From assembly GCF_001434915.1 (NCBI RefSeq), contig NZ_AZEF01000013.1, forward strand, positions 41,099 to 105,098: a stretch of 64,000 nt of DNA, in the 5' to 3' direction. This document shows, one piece after another, positions 62,531 to 64,000 of this stretch. Within the stretch, counting starts at the first letter, position 1. The number at the start of each line of letters is the position of its first letter. The stretch is from Liquorilactobacillus capillatus DSM 19910. Its GTDB lineage: Bacteria; Bacillota; Bacilli; Lactobacillales; Lactobacillaceae. The notes beneath the pieces were generated by a model. It searched no databases. It saw only the letters and a program-made list of their open reading frames with translations, and was not told the DNA's origin. Position numbers and translations under genes: made by a program.

Positions 62531-63710
62531 TTAGTGTCGCTGATACTGGATAACTGATTCGTCACCAGGCATAGGAACATCAGTAACATATCCATGCTTG
62601 GGAATATTGCCTTGCCACCCCTCACCTTGGATGATTACATCGAACAAACCAGAAGGCCATTGCAAGTGGTTCAGACGTTCCGGTGAAATTTTAGAAACGA
62701 TATCATCTTCTTTATTTTCAATTAACTTTTTGGTGAATTCAGGTTCCATCAATGCTTCACGAGCAATTGCGGCTAGATCGGCTACTTGAATCGCTTCATT
62801 GGCATCCTTCACAGTTAGGATATTTCCACAAGCAATCAGTTTTATGTTTGGATCAATTACTTTTGCATATAATTCTGTGAAGTTTTCTGCCTTATCACTT
62901 GGGGTAGCTTTCCAACCATCAATAGCGTTGCCCATTGCTGAAATGTGGATATAGTCCAGGTCTGTTTTGTTAAGGCGTTTGATTAATTCAGAGTTTTCTT
63001 TCCAACCGAATCCAAAGTTAGGTCCGTGGATCTCTTGTTGGCTTATACGGATCCCAATGATGAAGTTTTTGTTACCAAATTCTTTAACCACTTTAGAAAC
63101 TTCATTAACAATATCAAGAATAAAATTCATCCGTTTAACAGGAGAGCCGCCATACCAATCTGTCCGTTGGTTGGAATATGCGGAGAAAAATTGTTGGAGC
63201 AAGTAATGGTTGGCCCCATGGATTTCAACTCCATCAAATCCGGCTTTGATAGCTCTAATAGTAGCTGCTCCAAATTCTTTGATAACGCGTAAGATTTCTT
63301 CAGTTGTGATTTCACGAACCGGATAATCGATGAAAGAGTAATCTCTTTTTGAGGGAACGATTGGAATTCCTCCACGATCATAATAGATAGCAGCTTGGCG
63401 ACCACCATGATGCAACTGAAGGATAGCCTTTGCTCCATGATCTTTTATGGTATTAGCAAGCTTAGTTAACCCAGGGATGTACTTATCAGTAGAAGCACCG
63501 ATTTCTCCCTTGAACGCAATACCAGCTTCATCTACATATGTTGCTTCAGTGATGATCATGCCACCTACTTCTGAACGGGCTTTATAATAGTTAAGTTGTT
63601 CTTGAGTGACATCACCGTTGTCAGTTCCTGACCATGTTAGGAGCCATAACGACTCTATTGTTCAATACTGCACCATGTTTGAATACTATTTTATCAAGTA
63701 ATTTATTCAT
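62531..63710 (-). pseudogene. Old Yellow Enzyme-family NADH:flavin oxidoreductase, frameshifted near the N-terminus
   Basis: The gene begins at the ATG at 63708-63710 (MNKLLDKIVF...VVMAP), then runs into a stop. From about 63636 a different frame continues with TWSGTDNGDVTQEQLNYYKAR and on to the normal C-terminus. The family reads MAPMTTWSG at this point; CCTAACATGG in place of an expected CCTATGACAACATGG-like sequence fits a 5-bp deletion. The downstream part from ATG 63559 (342 codons, with GGRQA, HGANHYLLQQFFS and the FMN site) is otherwise intact but would lack the first FMN-binding strand. Inactive, unless the shift is a sequencing error. Confidence 0.8.
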
Positions 63711-63892
63711 TATAATCTACCCTCCATGACTTTATGTGAATATATTAACATTTAATGAATACGCTTTACATAATGAAAAAGTTTTGTTAAGCTTAACTTT
63801 TGTTCAAGTTAATTTGAATTAAAAGAGTAGGTGGTTTTTAGTTGAGTGTGTTTGTCTATGAGCTTGAGGTTTTAAATTAAATCAATAATAAT
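63711..63892. other. promoter region of the broken OYE gene and spacer
   Basis: AGGGTAGA upstream of the OYE start on the minus strand is its ribosome binding site. AT-rich, no further gene or hairpin seen. Confidence 0.4.
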
Positions 63893-64000
63893 GGAGCTGT
63901 GCCAAAAGTTAAGTTTTGACACAGCTCCCTCTTTTATTCCGTACAAACGTGTTCCATAAGTCAAAATTCTCCGTCTAACTTCGAATTACTCATAGCAAAG
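63893..64000 (-). repeat. long-hairpin intergenic repeat with terminator (copy 3, cut by window end)
   Basis: GGAGCTGTGCCAAAA/TTTTGACACAGCTCC (63893-63928) is the terminator; then TTCCGTACAAACGTGTTCC, ATAAGTCAAAATTCTCCG and CTAACTTCGAATTACTCATAGC follow. This is the inverse of 38131-38242 with only a few differences. The remaining arm lies beyond the window. Confidence 0.8.

Overview
The window reads as chromosomal DNA of a low-GC Gram-positive lactic acid bacterium of the family Lactobacillaceae. The evidence is the AT-rich composition, Firmicute-type ribosome binding sites (AGGAGG), two T-box leaders, an FMN riboswitch, LAB-typical families (DUF915 hydrolases, CPBP proteases, BrnQ, ThrE, YitT, nucleoside deoxyribosyltransferase with a deoxynucleoside kinase) and CcpA-type cre sequences. 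Genus cannot be fixed from sequence alone; a Liquorilactobacillus-like species is a guess. There is no rRNA, tRNA, CRISPR array or intact prophage. A parS-like palindrome at 32209 suggests, weakly, an origin-proximal position.

Layout. 1-3.5 kb: an S41-type peptidase, a XRE/S24 self-cleaving repressor with paired operators, and two small genes that look like mobile-element leftovers. 3.7-8.6 kb: a MarR/NTF2-like autoregulated pair, then a Yip1 protein and a MacAB-like efflux set. 9-14.5 kb: YitT, an MFS porter, a GNAT enzyme and a small bacteriocin self-immunity island. 14.5-18.2 kb: brnQ behind an isoleucine-type T-box and a 26-codon leader ORF, then an IS200 fragment fused in frame to the 3' two thirds of a kup potassium-transporter gene. 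18.2-21.7 kb: a metal-stress operon (P1B ATPase, HMA chaperone, Dps-like ferritin, Crp/Fnr regulator) with an FNR-like box. 22.4-27.6 kb: ThrE exporter, then the riboflavin operon ribD-ribE-ribBA-ribH behind an FMN riboswitch; ribD appears to start at AUU. 27.8-33.2 kb: a MacB-type ABC fusion, an EAL/GGDEF c-di-GMP pair and a DUF915 hydrolase.

33.2-47.4 kb is carbohydrate country. One GH13 alpha-glucosidase is paired with a GPH symporter and a LacI regulator, behind a promoter carrying cre and LacI-type operators. A second GH13 enzyme is paired with a mannose-class PTS and an RpiR regulator. Adenine deaminase, a PQQ-type sugar dehydrogenase-like lipid-anchored or membrane-anchored protein and a transaldolase-like aldolase lie among them. 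47.6-55.4 kb holds deoxynucleoside salvage, a CPBP protease, a Usp, an amino-acid ABC substrate-binding/permease fusion, a degenerate EEP-fold protein, uppP, and a hydratase-family gene behind a second isoleucine-type T-box. 56-64 kb holds a lipoprotein, ahpC with a domain-swapped AhpF-like reductase under a Per-box-like operator, a second DUF915 hydrolase, scrK, a LysR regulator and a frameshifted Old Yellow Enzyme pseudogene.

The most notable points are: (i) two T-boxes, 40 kb apart, each followed by a short unannotated ORF sharing the peptide DESDI-x-QIK; (ii) the TnpA-Kup fusion formed at an ATGGGA microhomology; (iii) a family of long-hairpin intergenic repeats next to terminators at 3.5, 38.1 and 63.9 kb; (iv) the probable AUU start of ribD; (v) the regulator-closed metal operon.
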